64,000 bases of DNA from Clostridiaceae bacterium. GTDB taxonomy: Bacteria > Bacillota > Clostridia > Acetivibrionales > DUMC01. The position numbers and the translations under genes were made by a program. Below are positions 30,718 through 39,315 of this stretch, in pieces (the stretch's first letter is position 1; each line of letters starts with the position of its first letter). The notes beneath the pieces were generated by a model. That model made no database searches, was not told where the DNA came from, and worked only from the letters and a program-made list of their open reading frames with translations. The stretch is from positions 1-64,000 of the forward strand of contig DUMC01000019.1 in assembly GCA_012840075.1 (NCBI GenBank), given 5' to 3'.

Positions 30718-31341
30718 ATGAAAAAAGGAAAAATTTTAGCAGTGCTTGCACTTTTACTAGTATCAGCAGTAATGGCTTCAATAGGATCGGGCGCAATTGA
30801 TGTATTTATGGCAAAACGTTCATCCAGTATGGTAGTTGCTAGTGACGCAGAAGGTTTTATAGGAATCACATCTACATCACCTTATGCAAAGGTTAACAAA
30901 AACGGAACAATATCATTCGATTTTTCTACTGCAGCAGCTAAGGGATTTAATGCGCAATCTAATACAGAGATTAACAATGTATTTACTGTTACTAATCAAA
31001 GTGCAGAGACAGTTTATGTATGGCTAGAAGCAGAGGGTTGGGATTCTTGGCATAATGCAGGACTAGAATATAGAATCCAAGAGACTAATGGAGAAGTTAC
31101 AAATGTAGACGATTGGTATGGAAATACTCAACCGCAAGGGAAAAATTTACTTTCTAGTACTGGTATGAACTTTGTTAATGGTGTAGGTAAAATGGCATAC
31201 GTAAAACTTGAACCTGGTGAATATTTTAAAGTAAAAATTCTTGTTAATACTGTGTTAAGTAATGGGTATGGAAGAGATGGTAAGGATTGGACTCATAAAG
31301 TTATATTCAAAGCAAATAAAGAAGCTCCAAAAAGACCATAA
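30718..31341 (+). CDS. secreted DUF1102/TasA-like surface protein
   Basis: 207 residues. A signal segment at residues 2-26 (KGKILAVLALLLVSAVMASI then GSGAIDVF) resembles those of CalY/TasA-type proteins cleaved by SipW signal peptidases, with Gly-rich sequence before the exported beta domain. The mature part is a compact beta protein (FDFSTAAAKGFNAQSNTEIN, VYVWLEAEGWDSW, YVKLEPGEYFKVKILVNT) of DUF1102 style. GGGAGGG precedes the ATG. It is placed just before a SipW-like gene. It could form surface fibres like TasA, but that is inference. Confidence 0.65.
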   Translation: MKKGKILAVLALLLVSAVMASIGSGAIDVFMAKRSSSMVVASDAEGFIGITSTSPYAKVNKNGTISFDFSTAAAKGFNAQSNTEINNVFTVTNQSAETVYVWLEAEGWDSWHNAGLEYRIQETNGEVTNVDDWYGNTQPQGKNLLSSTGMNFVNGVGKMAYVKLEPGEYFKVKILVNTVLSNGYGRDGKDWTHKVIFKANKEAPKRP

Positions 31342-31409
31342 TTAACATAATTGAATGAAAATTTTTAAGCTAACAAGTGTTATAATAAAACTTTAAATAA
31401 TAACTAAAA

Positions 31410-31440
31410 ATGGAACTTTAGATAATAACTAAAGTTCCAT
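31410..31440 (+). terminator. perfect 12-bp hairpin between secreted-protein gene and sipW-like gene
   Basis: ATGGAACTTTAG (31410-31421) and CTAAAGTTCCAT (31429-31440) form a perfect 12-bp stem with a 7-base loop. TATATATTTGTTTT follows. It is likely an intercistronic terminator or 3'-end stabiliser that gives much more of the secreted protein than of its peptidase. Confidence 0.65.
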
Positions 31441-31493
31441 TATATATTTGTTTTGAATCATAAACTAAGATGCTTTTCGAATGGAGTTTAGAG

Positions 31494-32618
31494 ATGGAAA
31501 TATTGAAAAAAGTATTAAAAATAATTACATATATTATTGTAATTGGCTTAATAATAAATTTTGTGTTAATCATCGTATATAAAGATAATGAATCCAGACC
31601 TATTAGTTTATGGTATGTATATTCGGAAAGCATGGAACCCACGATAATGACGAATGATGGGTTTATATTGATTTCCTCAAAAAACTATGAAATAGGGGAT
31701 ATCATTACATTTAAACCTAAAGTTTTGGAACAGCCCTATGTAACTCACAGAATAATCGGTTTAACAATGGATGGGAAATATATAACAAAGGGTGACAACA
31801 ATATAATGACAGATCAGCAAGGAGGCGAACCTCCTTTGCAACAAGATCAAGTGATAGGAAAAGCATTGTGTATATTAGATAAACCTATAATCTTACCTAA
31901 GTTAGGTTTGCTATTCCAAAAATTGCAGAATGTTATATCAAAATTAAATATATTTACCATAATATCTATAATAATACTTATATATACTTTAGGGTATGTA
32001 CTGGATATGATATTTAATAAGGAGACTATTAGAAAAAATAAAAAGAAAAAAATTCGCTTGCTTGATATTGCACCTTTCTTTGATCCTGTGTTCTTTGTCA
32101 TATGTATGATGATTATAATTAATACTCTATTTATTGGACAAACCATCAAGAGTTGGAAAACAGAAGATATATCATACATAGTAGTAAGTACGAAAGGTCT
32201 GCCTAATCCGGTATCAGGAGAAAAGTTTGAAAGAACTAATAGTTTGGAGAATTCAACGATTATTCCGTACTATACGATTTTAGAGCCATTAGATAGCAAT
32301 ATGACTATAAATCCAAGGATTTTGTCAATGCCTCCTAAAGAAAAAGTTGATTACGTTGTATCCATTATTGCACCTGAAAAAACAGGGTACTATGTGCAGA
32401 AAATTGGCATAAAAATATATCCCAAGCTAATTTCTCAAAAATTATTAGAGCAACTTTATTCAATAAATACGCTTATACCGTTGATAATCGTCTTTTCTCC
32501 CGGCATAATTCTTATTATAGCTTTGTATTTCATATGGATAAGAAAGTGGGAAATCAATAGAAAAATAATCATGGATTGGTTAATCCCTCTTCGTATTATG
32601 TTAAGGAAACTTGTTTAA
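31494..32618 (+). CDS. SipW-type signal peptidase I with C-terminal extension
   Basis: 374 residues. The N-terminal helix (residues 8-27) is followed by the catalytic domain. Ser46 is in VYSESMEPTI and His85 in PYVTHRIIG, with Asp101 in TKGDNN. A Ser-His pair in place of Ser-Lys is the ER/SipW class. After about residue 130 come two more helices, an extracellular beta region of about 130 residues and a last helix (about 315-340). SipW of Bacillus is about half this size. ATG 31494 follows GGAG 31483-31486. The obvious substrate is the protein at 30718. Confidence 0.85.
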   Translation: MEILKKVLKIITYIIVIGLIINFVLIIVYKDNESRPISLWYVYSESMEPTIMTNDGFILISSKNYEIGDIITFKPKVLEQPYVTHRIIGLTMDGKYITKGDNNIMTDQQGGEPPLQQDQVIGKALCILDKPIILPKLGLLFQKLQNVISKLNIFTIISIIILIYTLGYVLDMIFNKETIRKNKKKKIRLLDIAPFFDPVFFVICMMIIINTLFIGQTIKSWKTEDISYIVVSTKGLPNPVSGEKFERTNSLENSTIIPYYTILEPLDSNMTINPRILSMPPKEKVDYVVSIIAPEKTGYYVQKIGIKIYPKLISQKLLEQLYSINTLIPLIIVFSPGIILIIALYFIWIRKWEINRKIIMDWLIPLRIMLRKLV

Positions 32619-32712
32619 AAATAGGGAAATAAGATGATAGAAAATTTAAGATTAGTTACAGCTATTTACAAAATATTCATGAAAGATATTGTATTATACT
32701 CTATAGCAAATA

Positions 32713-32840
32713 GATTCGAGGAACGATGCATATATACTATACATAATATGCGAAATATTTACCACTTTAGCACCTGAGATATTATGTTGAGTTAAGCGGT
32801 ACAACAAACCAATGAGATAAAATTCTTATTGGTTTTATTA
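32713..32840 (+). promoter_or_regulatory. diverged c-di-GMP-II riboswitch
   Basis: The sequence parallels the riboswitch at 33562: a GAGGAACGATGCAT 5' side, CATAATAT (32743-32750) pairing with ATATTATG, GCACCTG in the loop, GAGTTAAGCGGTACAAC, and a terminator AACCAATGAGA/TCTTATTGGTT (32807-32817 with 32824-32834) followed by TTATTATT. The terminator arms are nearly identical to the other copy. The aptamer loop is longer and GTGCAACCGACC has drifted, so ligand binding is doubtful. It precedes the ORF at 32933. Confidence 0.6.
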
Positions 32841-32932
32841 TTAGAAAGTATTTCAATAAGTATAGTTTTATTTAATTATGTCTATATATTGATGGGTACA
32901 TATCAGCAGAATTTGACGATGGAAGTGTAAAT

Positions 32933-33385
32933 ATGACATTCCAATTTGAAATAGATGTGGAGTTGCCAAATCCGGAGACAGTCGGAATTGAAGTTTTGCA
33001 TGATAGAACACAAGTCGAGCAGGAAGAAGTTTTTATTAAAGATGATACTAAAGATGATACTAAAGATGATACTAAAGATGGTTATATTATAGACGGTGTT
33101 ATTGAAATAGACGGTATTACTGAAGAAGATGTTAGTAAAGAAGATGCTAATAAAGAAGATATTGTGGAAGATGGTTTTATCGAAGAAAATGTTAAAAAAG
33201 AAGATGCTATTGAAGAAAGTGAAGAGGGTGTTAACGAAGAAGTTGTTACAGAAGAAAGTGTTACCCAAGAAAGTGTTACTGAAGAAGGTTTTTCGGACTC
33301 TAACAAATCAATGACAAATACAGATTCAGACGGATCAATACCAAATGAATCGATAATTGATTTAGAAGTAGATAAACAAGTATAG
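32933..33385 (+). pseudogene. acidic repeat-containing ORF, probably a truncated gene
   Basis: 150 residues from ATG 32933. A short N-terminal domain (TFQFEIDVELPNPETVGIEV) leads into a very acidic tail built of repeats: three exact DDTK units, then KEDxx and EESVT units. The frame stays open upstream to about 32876 (YIDGYISAEFDDGSVN precedes the ATG) with no start or ribosome binding site. Downstream, more protein-like sequence appears in other frames (IKNDANNYLIDNRYLQIT). I read it as the leftover of a larger riboswitch-controlled surface-protein gene. A small functional protein cannot be excluded. Confidence 0.5.
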
Positions 33386-33561
33386 CCAAAGGCGACTACA
33401 AGGTCAATGAATATCGAATTTGATAAAAAAATATCAAAAATGATGCAAATAATTATTTAATCGACAACAGATATTTACAAATTACATAAATTAAAGATGG
33501 TAAAATGATTGTTGGACAACTTTATATTAAGATATTAATGACAATCATATATAAATACAAC

Positions 33562-33660
33562 TTTTGGGAACGAGGAAGCATGTACCGTAAGCTGGGCACC
33601 TGGTACATGTGGAGTTAGTGGTGCAACCGACCAATGAGATTAACTATCTTATTGGTCATT
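33562..33660 (+). promoter_or_regulatory. c-di-GMP-II riboswitch with terminator
   Basis: The aptamer has the class II consensus in order: GGGAACGAGGAAG, ATGTACC pairing with GGTACAT (33580-33586 with 33602-33608), GCTGGGCACCTG, then GAGTTAGTGGTGCAACCGACC. It compares well with the Clostridium acetobutylicum aptamer of known structure. The expression platform is GACCAATGAGAT/ATCTTATTGGTC (33629-33640 with 33646-33657), then ATTTATTATTT. The terminator arm begins in the last aptamer bases, so ligand binding and termination are coupled. It controls the histidine kinase gene 55 bases downstream. Confidence 0.88.
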
Positions 33661-33713
33661 TATTATTTATATCCTAAAATTTTCATATATTATAACAGCC
33701 GGGAAGGGATTAT

Positions 33714-35429
33714 ATGCTAGAGTTATTTATTAATAAAATAGCCAGCAATAATTCAAGAGAAGTAAAGATTATATGCTTATATAGGTATCTTTCATGGTTT
33801 TTCACTTCTATGTTTTACTTATTTAACAGCAAAGCCCAATATCCTATTTTTAAAATAGGAGTAATAATTATCCTATTTATAACATCTAAAATAGTGACAA
33901 ATTTATATGCCAAGTATTCGACTAATACAAAGGCAATCAAAAGCTTGGTTTTAACTGAAACCGTCGGAATTTCATTGCTTTTAATACCTACAGGTGGGTT
34001 GGACAGTCCTTTTATCTGGTATGCAATGAATCCTGTGTTAATTTCCGCAAGTTTTTTAACGGAATTGTTTTGCTGGTTTAATCTTGCTTTTTATCTGGCA
34101 GTCTCAACAAGCATTTCATATTTTATTTTTAATACCGAGAATAATACAGCTACCGAAATCTTATCCGCAAATTCCCATCTAATCCTCATATTCATTTTGA
34201 TAACTTTAGGATTACAATTAGTATTAAAACTTGCACACGAATTAAATAATGAGAGAAATCATCTGAAGGAAATAAATTATCAATTAACAGAGGCAAATGA
34301 AAAAATTAAAGAATCCATGGAACATATTATGTCGCTCTACCAGGCAGTTGAAATGTTTTCAGCGCAAGATAGTAAGGAAAAACTAATGAATACTGTTATT
34401 TATTATGCAAAGGAATTAACAAAATCAAAATCTTCATTTTTTAAACAAGTAAACTTAGATAATTCCAACAAAATCATTACATACGGGGATATTTCTCCGG
34501 ATATGGATTCGTTAATAGAAAAAGAGTTAAGCAGTGCCCTTAAAATGAATGAAATGGATGAAATAGATAAGAATATAACATATATAAGGATTCAGAATAG
34601 GATATTTGCCATAAGCATTGTAAAATCAGCATCAAGACTATTCGGAATTCTGGGTATTGAAGTGGAAGAATTTCAAAAAAATGATTATTTATATAAAAAA
34701 CTGTTAAGTTTTTTGACAGAATTAAGTGCTGTAATTCTTGAAAGATTATATTTAGAAGAAATTACCCAAAAATTGGTCGTAGCAGAGGAACAGAATCGCA
34801 TAGCAAATGAAATGCATGATAGCGTTTGCCAAAGGCTTTTCAGTATTTCATATGCAATACACACTCTGGTGGCAAAGTATTCAAAGCTGTCCGATATGGA
34901 ACTGCGCGATCAATTGATAAGGATCATGGAAAATTCAAATATGGCCATGAAGGAGCTGCGATCTACTATATATAAACTGAGTTCAAAAAAACAAGGAAGA
35001 AGGATTTTTGTATCGGATATTAAAGATTACTTGGATAGCGTTGCAAGACTAAACAATGTTGATGTCAGTTTTAAATGTTCCGGAGATGAAGATTTATTAA
35101 CGGGAGCAATGAAGAAAGCAATATATAGAATTATAGCAGAATCAACAGGTAATTCTATAAGGCATGGCAAATGCAGTGAAGTTCATGTTGAACTTAATAT
35201 AAAAAATACCTGTACGGAACTAATTATAAAAGATAACGGAAAAGGCTTTATTATCGAAGACACAATCAACAAAAGAAACGGCCTTGGGATTAGTAACATA
35301 AAAAGACTGGTAAATTCCTTTAACGGCAGTATCAGTATTGACAGCGTGTTAGGAGAGGGAACATGCATTAAGATAAATATTCCAGGCGGAAATTTAGCTA
35401 CCTTAGATGAAGGAGGTTTGGTTGTATGA
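33714..35429 (+). CDS. sensor histidine kinase, NarL/HisKA_3 type
   Basis: 571 residues. Several membrane helices lie in the first 165 residues (for example FKIGVIIILFITSKIV and LILIFILITLGLQLVLKLAH). A coiled linker and a GAF-like region (about 200-340) follow, then the phosphoacceptor His368 in NEMHDSVCQRLFSISYAIHT. The ATPase domain has ESTGNSIRHG, DNGKGF and GLGISNIKRL. It phosphorylates the response regulator encoded next, with a 4-base ATGA overlap. The signal sensed is unknown. Transcription is under the c-di-GMP-II riboswitch. Confidence 0.92.
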   Translation: MLELFINKIASNNSREVKIICLYRYLSWFFTSMFYLFNSKAQYPIFKIGVIIILFITSKIVTNLYAKYSTNTKAIKSLVLTETVGISLLLIPTGGLDSPFIWYAMNPVLISASFLTELFCWFNLAFYLAVSTSISYFIFNTENNTATEILSANSHLILIFILITLGLQLVLKLAHELNNERNHLKEINYQLTEANEKIKESMEHIMSLYQAVEMFSAQDSKEKLMNTVIYYAKELTKSKSSFFKQVNLDNSNKIITYGDISPDMDSLIEKELSSALKMNEMDEIDKNITYIRIQNRIFAISIVKSASRLFGILGIEVEEFQKNDYLYKKLLSFLTELSAVILERLYLEEITQKLVVAEEQNRIANEMHDSVCQRLFSISYAIHTLVAKYSKLSDMELRDQLIRIMENSNMAMKELRSTIYKLSSKKQGRRIFVSDIKDYLDSVARLNNVDVSFKCSGDEDLLTGAMKKAIYRIIAESTGNSIRHGKCSEVHVELNIKNTCTELIIKDNGKGFIIEDTINKRNGLGISNIKRLVNSFNGSISIDSVLGEGTCIKINIPGGNLATLDEGGLVV

Positions 35430-36037
35430 GAATTGGCATCATTGATGATCATCCTCTTGTAAGGGAAGGGCTTATCTCGGTACTTTCATTACATGAAGAT
35501 TTTAAAATTGTGGGTGAAGCGACAAATTGTCAGGAAGGCATAGCTATGATATTGGAGAAGGAGCCGGAGATTGTGCTCATAGATATAAAACTTGGAAATG
35601 AAAGCGGCCTTGATATTATAAGAGAAGTAAAGAACAAAATAAAAACTAAATTTGTAATACTTACTTCATCGGCTGAACAGAATGATTTCCTGCAGGCAGA
35701 GATTTTAGGCGTTGATGGATATATTTTAAAAGAAGCCCTTTCCGAAGAACTTGTATACGGATTAAGATTGATTTATAAAGGGAGGAAGTATTATGATCCA
35801 GGCCTCTTGAGATTACAAATGAGAAAGGATGATGATCCTCTGGAGTTGCTGACACAAAGGGAGAAAGAAGTTTTATTGGCTTTAGGAGAGGGGTTAAGTA
35901 ACAAAGAAATTTCTAAAAAACTTTATGTAACTGAACACACTGTAAAAAAACATGTAAGTCAAATCCTAGCAAAATTAAATCTTACTAACAGAACCGATGC
36001 CATTATTTTCGTTTATAACAAAGGGTTAATAAGTTGA
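35426..36037 (+). CDS. response regulator, NarL/FixJ family
   Basis: 203 residues. The receiver domain has acidic pocket Asp7-Asp8, phosphoacceptor Asp53 (VLIDIKLGNESG) and the conserved Lys in GYILKEALS. The LuxR-type helix-turn-helix is LTQREKEVLLALGEGLSNKE then YVTEHTVKKHVSQILAKL. It binds DNA and is the output of the upstream kinase. Its targets cannot be read from the sequence. The neighbouring surface genes are candidates. Confidence 0.95.
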   Translation: MRIGIIDDHPLVREGLISVLSLHEDFKIVGEATNCQEGIAMILEKEPEIVLIDIKLGNESGLDIIREVKNKIKTKFVILTSSAEQNDFLQAEILGVDGYILKEALSEELVYGLRLIYKGRKYYDPGLLRLQMRKDDDPLELLTQREKEVLLALGEGLSNKEISKKLYVTEHTVKKHVSQILAKLNLTNRTDAIIFVYNKGLIS

Positions 36038-36139
36038 CAAATCCCTGAAAATCAGCGAAGTATGGCTTCTATAAATGTTTCTTATTTATTTACACTAAAG
36101 TTTGTTCAAACTTGTAAAGTTTACCTAAAACATATCTTG

Positions 36140-36165
36140 CATCAATCAAATGATTGATGTCTTTT
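36140..36165 (+). terminator. terminator after the response regulator
   Basis: GCATCAATCA and TGATTGATGT form a 10-bp inverted repeat with a very short loop (36140-36160), followed by CTTTTATT. It overlaps the start of the small ORF before the RelE-like gene. Confidence 0.55.
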
Positions 36166-36252
36166 ATTCTAAATATGGAAGATATTATGAAAAATTACGG
36201 AATTTCTGAAGAAGAGCTGACACAAGCCATGGAAAGTGTGGAAATTGAGTAA
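36157..36252 (+). pseudogene. truncated antitoxin-like small ORF
   Basis: A possible 31-residue peptide from ATG 36157 (shorter if ATG 36174 is used) contains MKNYGISEEELTQAMESVEI and ends in a TAA that shares one base with the ATG of the RelE-like gene. It resembles only the C-terminal tail of a toxin-binding antitoxin. The DNA-binding part is missing, and the upstream sequence is the terminator. It may be a remnant. Confidence 0.4.
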
Positions 36253-36596
36253 TGTGGACTATAAAGTTTTCACCTGAAGCAGAAGAAGCCATTTCAAAAT
36301 TAGATCATTCTTTGGTGGTACAAGTTTTAGCAGAAATTAAGAAGGTCAGCTCTAATCCTTTGCCACATCCAAACGGATATGGAAAACCTCTTGGTAACAA
36401 AGCAGGAAATAATTTAACAGGCTTTTTTAAAATCAAATATGGAAGGATAGACATACATGTGGTATATTCATTAGTTTTAAATAAACAAATTATGAATATA
36501 TTAATTGTTTCAAATGGAAATGATGATGAATGCTATAAGCTTGCAGGAACTCTTTATAAAAAATATGGAAGTTCTGTATTTGATGATATATTTTAA
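36252..36596 (+). CDS. RelE/ParE-like toxin
   Basis: 114 residues. WTIKFSPEAEEAISKLD at the start, GKPLGNKAGNNLTGFFKIKY in the middle and DIHVVYSLVLNKQIMNILIV fit the RelE/ParE toxin fold (mRNA interferase or gyrase poison). Its ATG overlaps the stop of a 31-codon remnant of what should be the antitoxin gene. A hairpin CCGGCATAG/CTATGGCGG then CTTTTA (36627-36658) terminates it. Confidence 0.65.
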   Translation: MWTIKFSPEAEEAISKLDHSLVVQVLAEIKKVSSNPLPHPNGYGKPLGNKAGNNLTGFFKIKYGRIDIHVVYSLVLNKQIMNILIVSNGNDDECYKLAGTLYKKYGSSVFDDIF

Positions 36597-36626
36597 CCGG
36601 AAACAAGGATTTGTAGATTTCACCAA

Positions 36627-36658
36627 CCGGCATAGGTAGTTTATCTATGGCGGCTTTT
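36627..36658 (+). terminator. terminator after the RelE-like gene
   Basis: CCGGCATAG (36627-36635) pairs with CTATGGCGG (36645-36653) with one mismatch, and CTTTTA follows. The rest of the 292-base gap to 36888 is AT-rich and contains no gene I can see. Confidence 0.55.
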
Positions 36659-36888
36659 ACTTTTATTGCTAATTTATGAAATGAGAATACTATTTAAAAA
36701 GACATTTATTAACAATCCAGGTTTAGAAAAAATAACCGGTTGTATGTAATAAAGAGTAATGATAAGCTAAAGTTTAAGTGAAATTACAAATTTTAGCTCA
36801 GGCTGCCTTCCCCTTGATTCTCTTTTATAATGAATATAAAATAAATATAAAATTAAGTTGTAAATTTAAAAGGAAGGAAGAAAAATAA

Positions 36889-38097
36889 ATGTTGATGGTA
36901 AAAAACGGAAAAATAATAACAATGACAGATACTGATTATGAGAACGGTTATATAATTGTAAGTGACGGCAAGATAGTAGAAGTTGGCGAAGGTGATAATT
37001 ATTTAAATAATGAACAGTATGCCATGAACAAGAATTGCACAATAATAGATGCTAAAGGAAATTATGTTTTACCCGGCTACATAGACGCCCATTGCCATAT
37101 AGGGATGTGGGAGGATTCCATCGGCTTTGAAGGGGCAGACGGGAATGAAGCTACTGATCCTGTAACACCTCATCTAAGAGCTATAGACGGTGTGTATCCT
37201 TATGACAGGTATTTTACCGAGGCAAGAGAGAACGGTGTTACAACGGTTGTAACAGGACCAGGAAGTGCAAACGTAATAGGAGGCCAGTTTGCTGCCCTTA
37301 AGACGTACGGGAAAAGAGTAGAAGACATGATTGTTAAGGAGCCGGTTGCCGTAAAGGTAGCTTTCGGTGAGAATCCAAAATCGGTTTACGGAAAAGATAA
37401 AAAAGCGCCCTCTACTAGGATGGCTACTGCAGCAATCCTTCGGGAAAATCTGATAAAAGCCCAGGAATATAAAAAGTTGAAAGAAGAAAGCGAAAAAGAC
37501 AAGTCAGCAAAAGAAAAGTTCAAGTATGACATGAAGATGGAAGCTCTTGTAAAAGTTTTAAATGGGGAAATCCCGATAAAAGCACATGCACATAGGGCTG
37601 ATGACATACTTACGGCTATAAGGATTGCAAAAGAGTTCAATATAAAAATTACGATAGAGCATTGTACCGAGGGACACTTGATAAAAGATATTCTTGCTGA
37701 AGAAGGCGTTGCTGTTATAAACGGTCCTTTCCTTTCAGATAGGTCTAAACCGGAGCTTAAAAACTTAAGCCCCAAAACTCCTGGTATATTGTCAAAAGCA
37801 GGGGTTAAAGTAGCGATAATGACGGATCATCCTGTCACGCCCATAGGACTTTTATGGTTATGTGCAGCCGTTGCCGCAAGAGAAGGTATGGATGAAAAAG
37901 AAGCATTGAAAGCCATAACTATAAACGCAGCGGAAATTGCAGGCATATCCCATAGGGTGGGAAGCCTCGAAAAAGGTAAAGATGCTGATATTGTAATATT
38001 TAACGGACATCCTTTTGATATTAGAACAAAAGTATTATATACAATAATAAACGGAGAGGTAGTATACTTTGATAAAGCTGTTGACAACATCAGATAA
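36889..38097 (+). CDS. amidohydrolase (imidazolonepropionase/dipeptidase-like)
   Basis: 402 residues. The metal-binding His68 and His70 are in YIDAHCHIGMW. Further ligands are likely in KAHAHRADDI, TIEHCTEG and IMTDHPVTP. The C-terminal GSLEKGKDADIVIFNGHPFD is typical of the superfamily. The substrate is not predictable. AAGGAAGGAAG precedes the ATG. The 3' end overlaps tsaE by 29 bases, so they form one transcript. Confidence 0.88.
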   Translation: MLMVKNGKIITMTDTDYENGYIIVSDGKIVEVGEGDNYLNNEQYAMNKNCTIIDAKGNYVLPGYIDAHCHIGMWEDSIGFEGADGNEATDPVTPHLRAIDGVYPYDRYFTEARENGVTTVVTGPGSANVIGGQFAALKTYGKRVEDMIVKEPVAVKVAFGENPKSVYGKDKKAPSTRMATAAILRENLIKAQEYKKLKEESEKDKSAKEKFKYDMKMEALVKVLNGEIPIKAHAHRADDILTAIRIAKEFNIKITIEHCTEGHLIKDILAEEGVAVINGPFLSDRSKPELKNLSPKTPGILSKAGVKVAIMTDHPVTPIGLLWLCAAVAAREGMDEKEALKAITINAAEIAGISHRVGSLEKGKDADIVIFNGHPFDIRTKVLYTIINGEVVYFDKAVDNIR

Positions 38098-38572
38098 GGA
38101 AACGGAAGAAATTGGATTGTACTTGGGTAAGGTATTAAAAAAAGGGAATGTTGTATGTTTAAGCGGAAGTCTAGGTGCAGGTAAAACGGTGTTCATTAAA
38201 GGAATTGCATCGGCGCATAACGTGCATGATCCTGTAACCAGCCCGACTTTTACCCTAATAAATGAATATGAGGGTGATGTACCCATATACCATTTTGATG
38301 TGTATAGAATTTCTCATGTAGATGAAATGTATGACATCGGATTTGATGAATACATTTACGGAGAAGGGATAGTGCTCATTGAATGGGCTGACCTGATAAA
38401 AGAAATTCTGCCTCATAATGTAATATGGGTATTTATTGACAGATTTAACTCTTATGATGAAAAAACGGTAAATAACAGGTTAATTAGCATTGATTTTAGG
38501 GAAGATAGTTTTATTGAAGAAAAATTTTTTGAAATGCTCAAGAGCAAAGGAAAGCAGGTGTTAGATAATTGA
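38069..38572 (+). CDS. tsaE: tRNA t6A biosynthesis ATPase TsaE
   Basis: 167 residues. Walker A is GSLGAGKTVFIKG, followed by VTSPTFTLINEYEG and YHFDVYR. TsaE cycles the TsaB-TsaD complex that forms N6-threonylcarbamoyladenosine on tRNA. The start is TTG 38069, with GGAGAGG 9 bases upstream. It is coupled to tsaB by a 4-base overlap. tsaD lies apart, at 50414. Confidence 0.95.
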   Translation: MIKLLTTSDKETEEIGLYLGKVLKKGNVVCLSGSLGAGKTVFIKGIASAHNVHDPVTSPTFTLINEYEGDVPIYHFDVYRISHVDEMYDIGFDEYIYGEGIVLIEWADLIKEILPHNVIWVFIDRFNSYDEKTVNNRLISIDFREDSFIEEKFFEMLKSKGKQVLDN

Positions 38573-39315
38573 GAGTATTAGCGGTGGATACATCTACCGT
38601 TGCAGCTTCAGTAGCTGTAATGGAGGATGATGAACTATTAGGTGAATACTTTATAAACAATAAGATGACCCATTGTGAAAAATTGGCACCAATGATAGAT
38701 GGGGTATTGAAAAATTTAAACATGAAACCCGCAGATATTGATATTTTTGCAGCCATAACGGGGCCCGGTTCTTTTACCGGATTAAGAATCGGAGTAACGA
38801 CTATAAAAACCATAGCTTATGCACTGAAAAAGCCTGTTATCGGAATTACTACGCTGGATGCACTGGCTTTTAACATTCCAATATGCAGTGATATTATATG
38901 TCCAATAATTGATGCAAGAAACAACCAAGTGTATACGGCCTTGTATCGGTGGAAAGACAATAGACAGGAAAAAATGACGGATTATATGGGTATTCATGTG
39001 AATGAATTAATCGAAAAAATCAAGGAAAGCATTAAGGACGGTAACAAAAAAGTTTTTATATTAGGTGACGGAGTAAGAGCACATAAAGATTGGTTTTTAA
39101 GGGAACTTAAAGATGCGTGTTTGTTTCCCCCGGGAAATCTTATGTTGCAGAAAGCTTCTACTGCTGCAGCAATGGTGTTTTATGAATTAAAACAAAAAGG
39201 TGAGTTAAATGAAGCGGACATAAGCAAGCTTAGACAATTGGATGAAATTAACAAACTAGTACCTTTTTACCTTAGAAAATCTCAAGCAGAAAGGTTATAC
39301 GGCAATGGAAAATAA
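38569..39315 (+). CDS. tsaB: tRNA t6A biosynthesis protein TsaB
   Basis: 248 residues from TTG 38569. It is an actin-like ATPase-fold protein (RVLAVDTSTVAASVAVMEDD, ITGPGSFTGLRIGVTTIK) that pairs with TsaD. It ends 11 bases inside rimI. Confidence 0.95.
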   Translation: MRVLAVDTSTVAASVAVMEDDELLGEYFINNKMTHCEKLAPMIDGVLKNLNMKPADIDIFAAITGPGSFTGLRIGVTTIKTIAYALKKPVIGITTLDALAFNIPICSDIICPIIDARNNQVYTALYRWKDNRQEKMTDYMGIHVNELIEKIKESIKDGNKKVFILGDGVRAHKDWFLRELKDACLFPPGNLMLQKASTAAAMVFYELKQKGELNEADISKLRQLDEINKLVPFYLRKSQAERLYGNGK

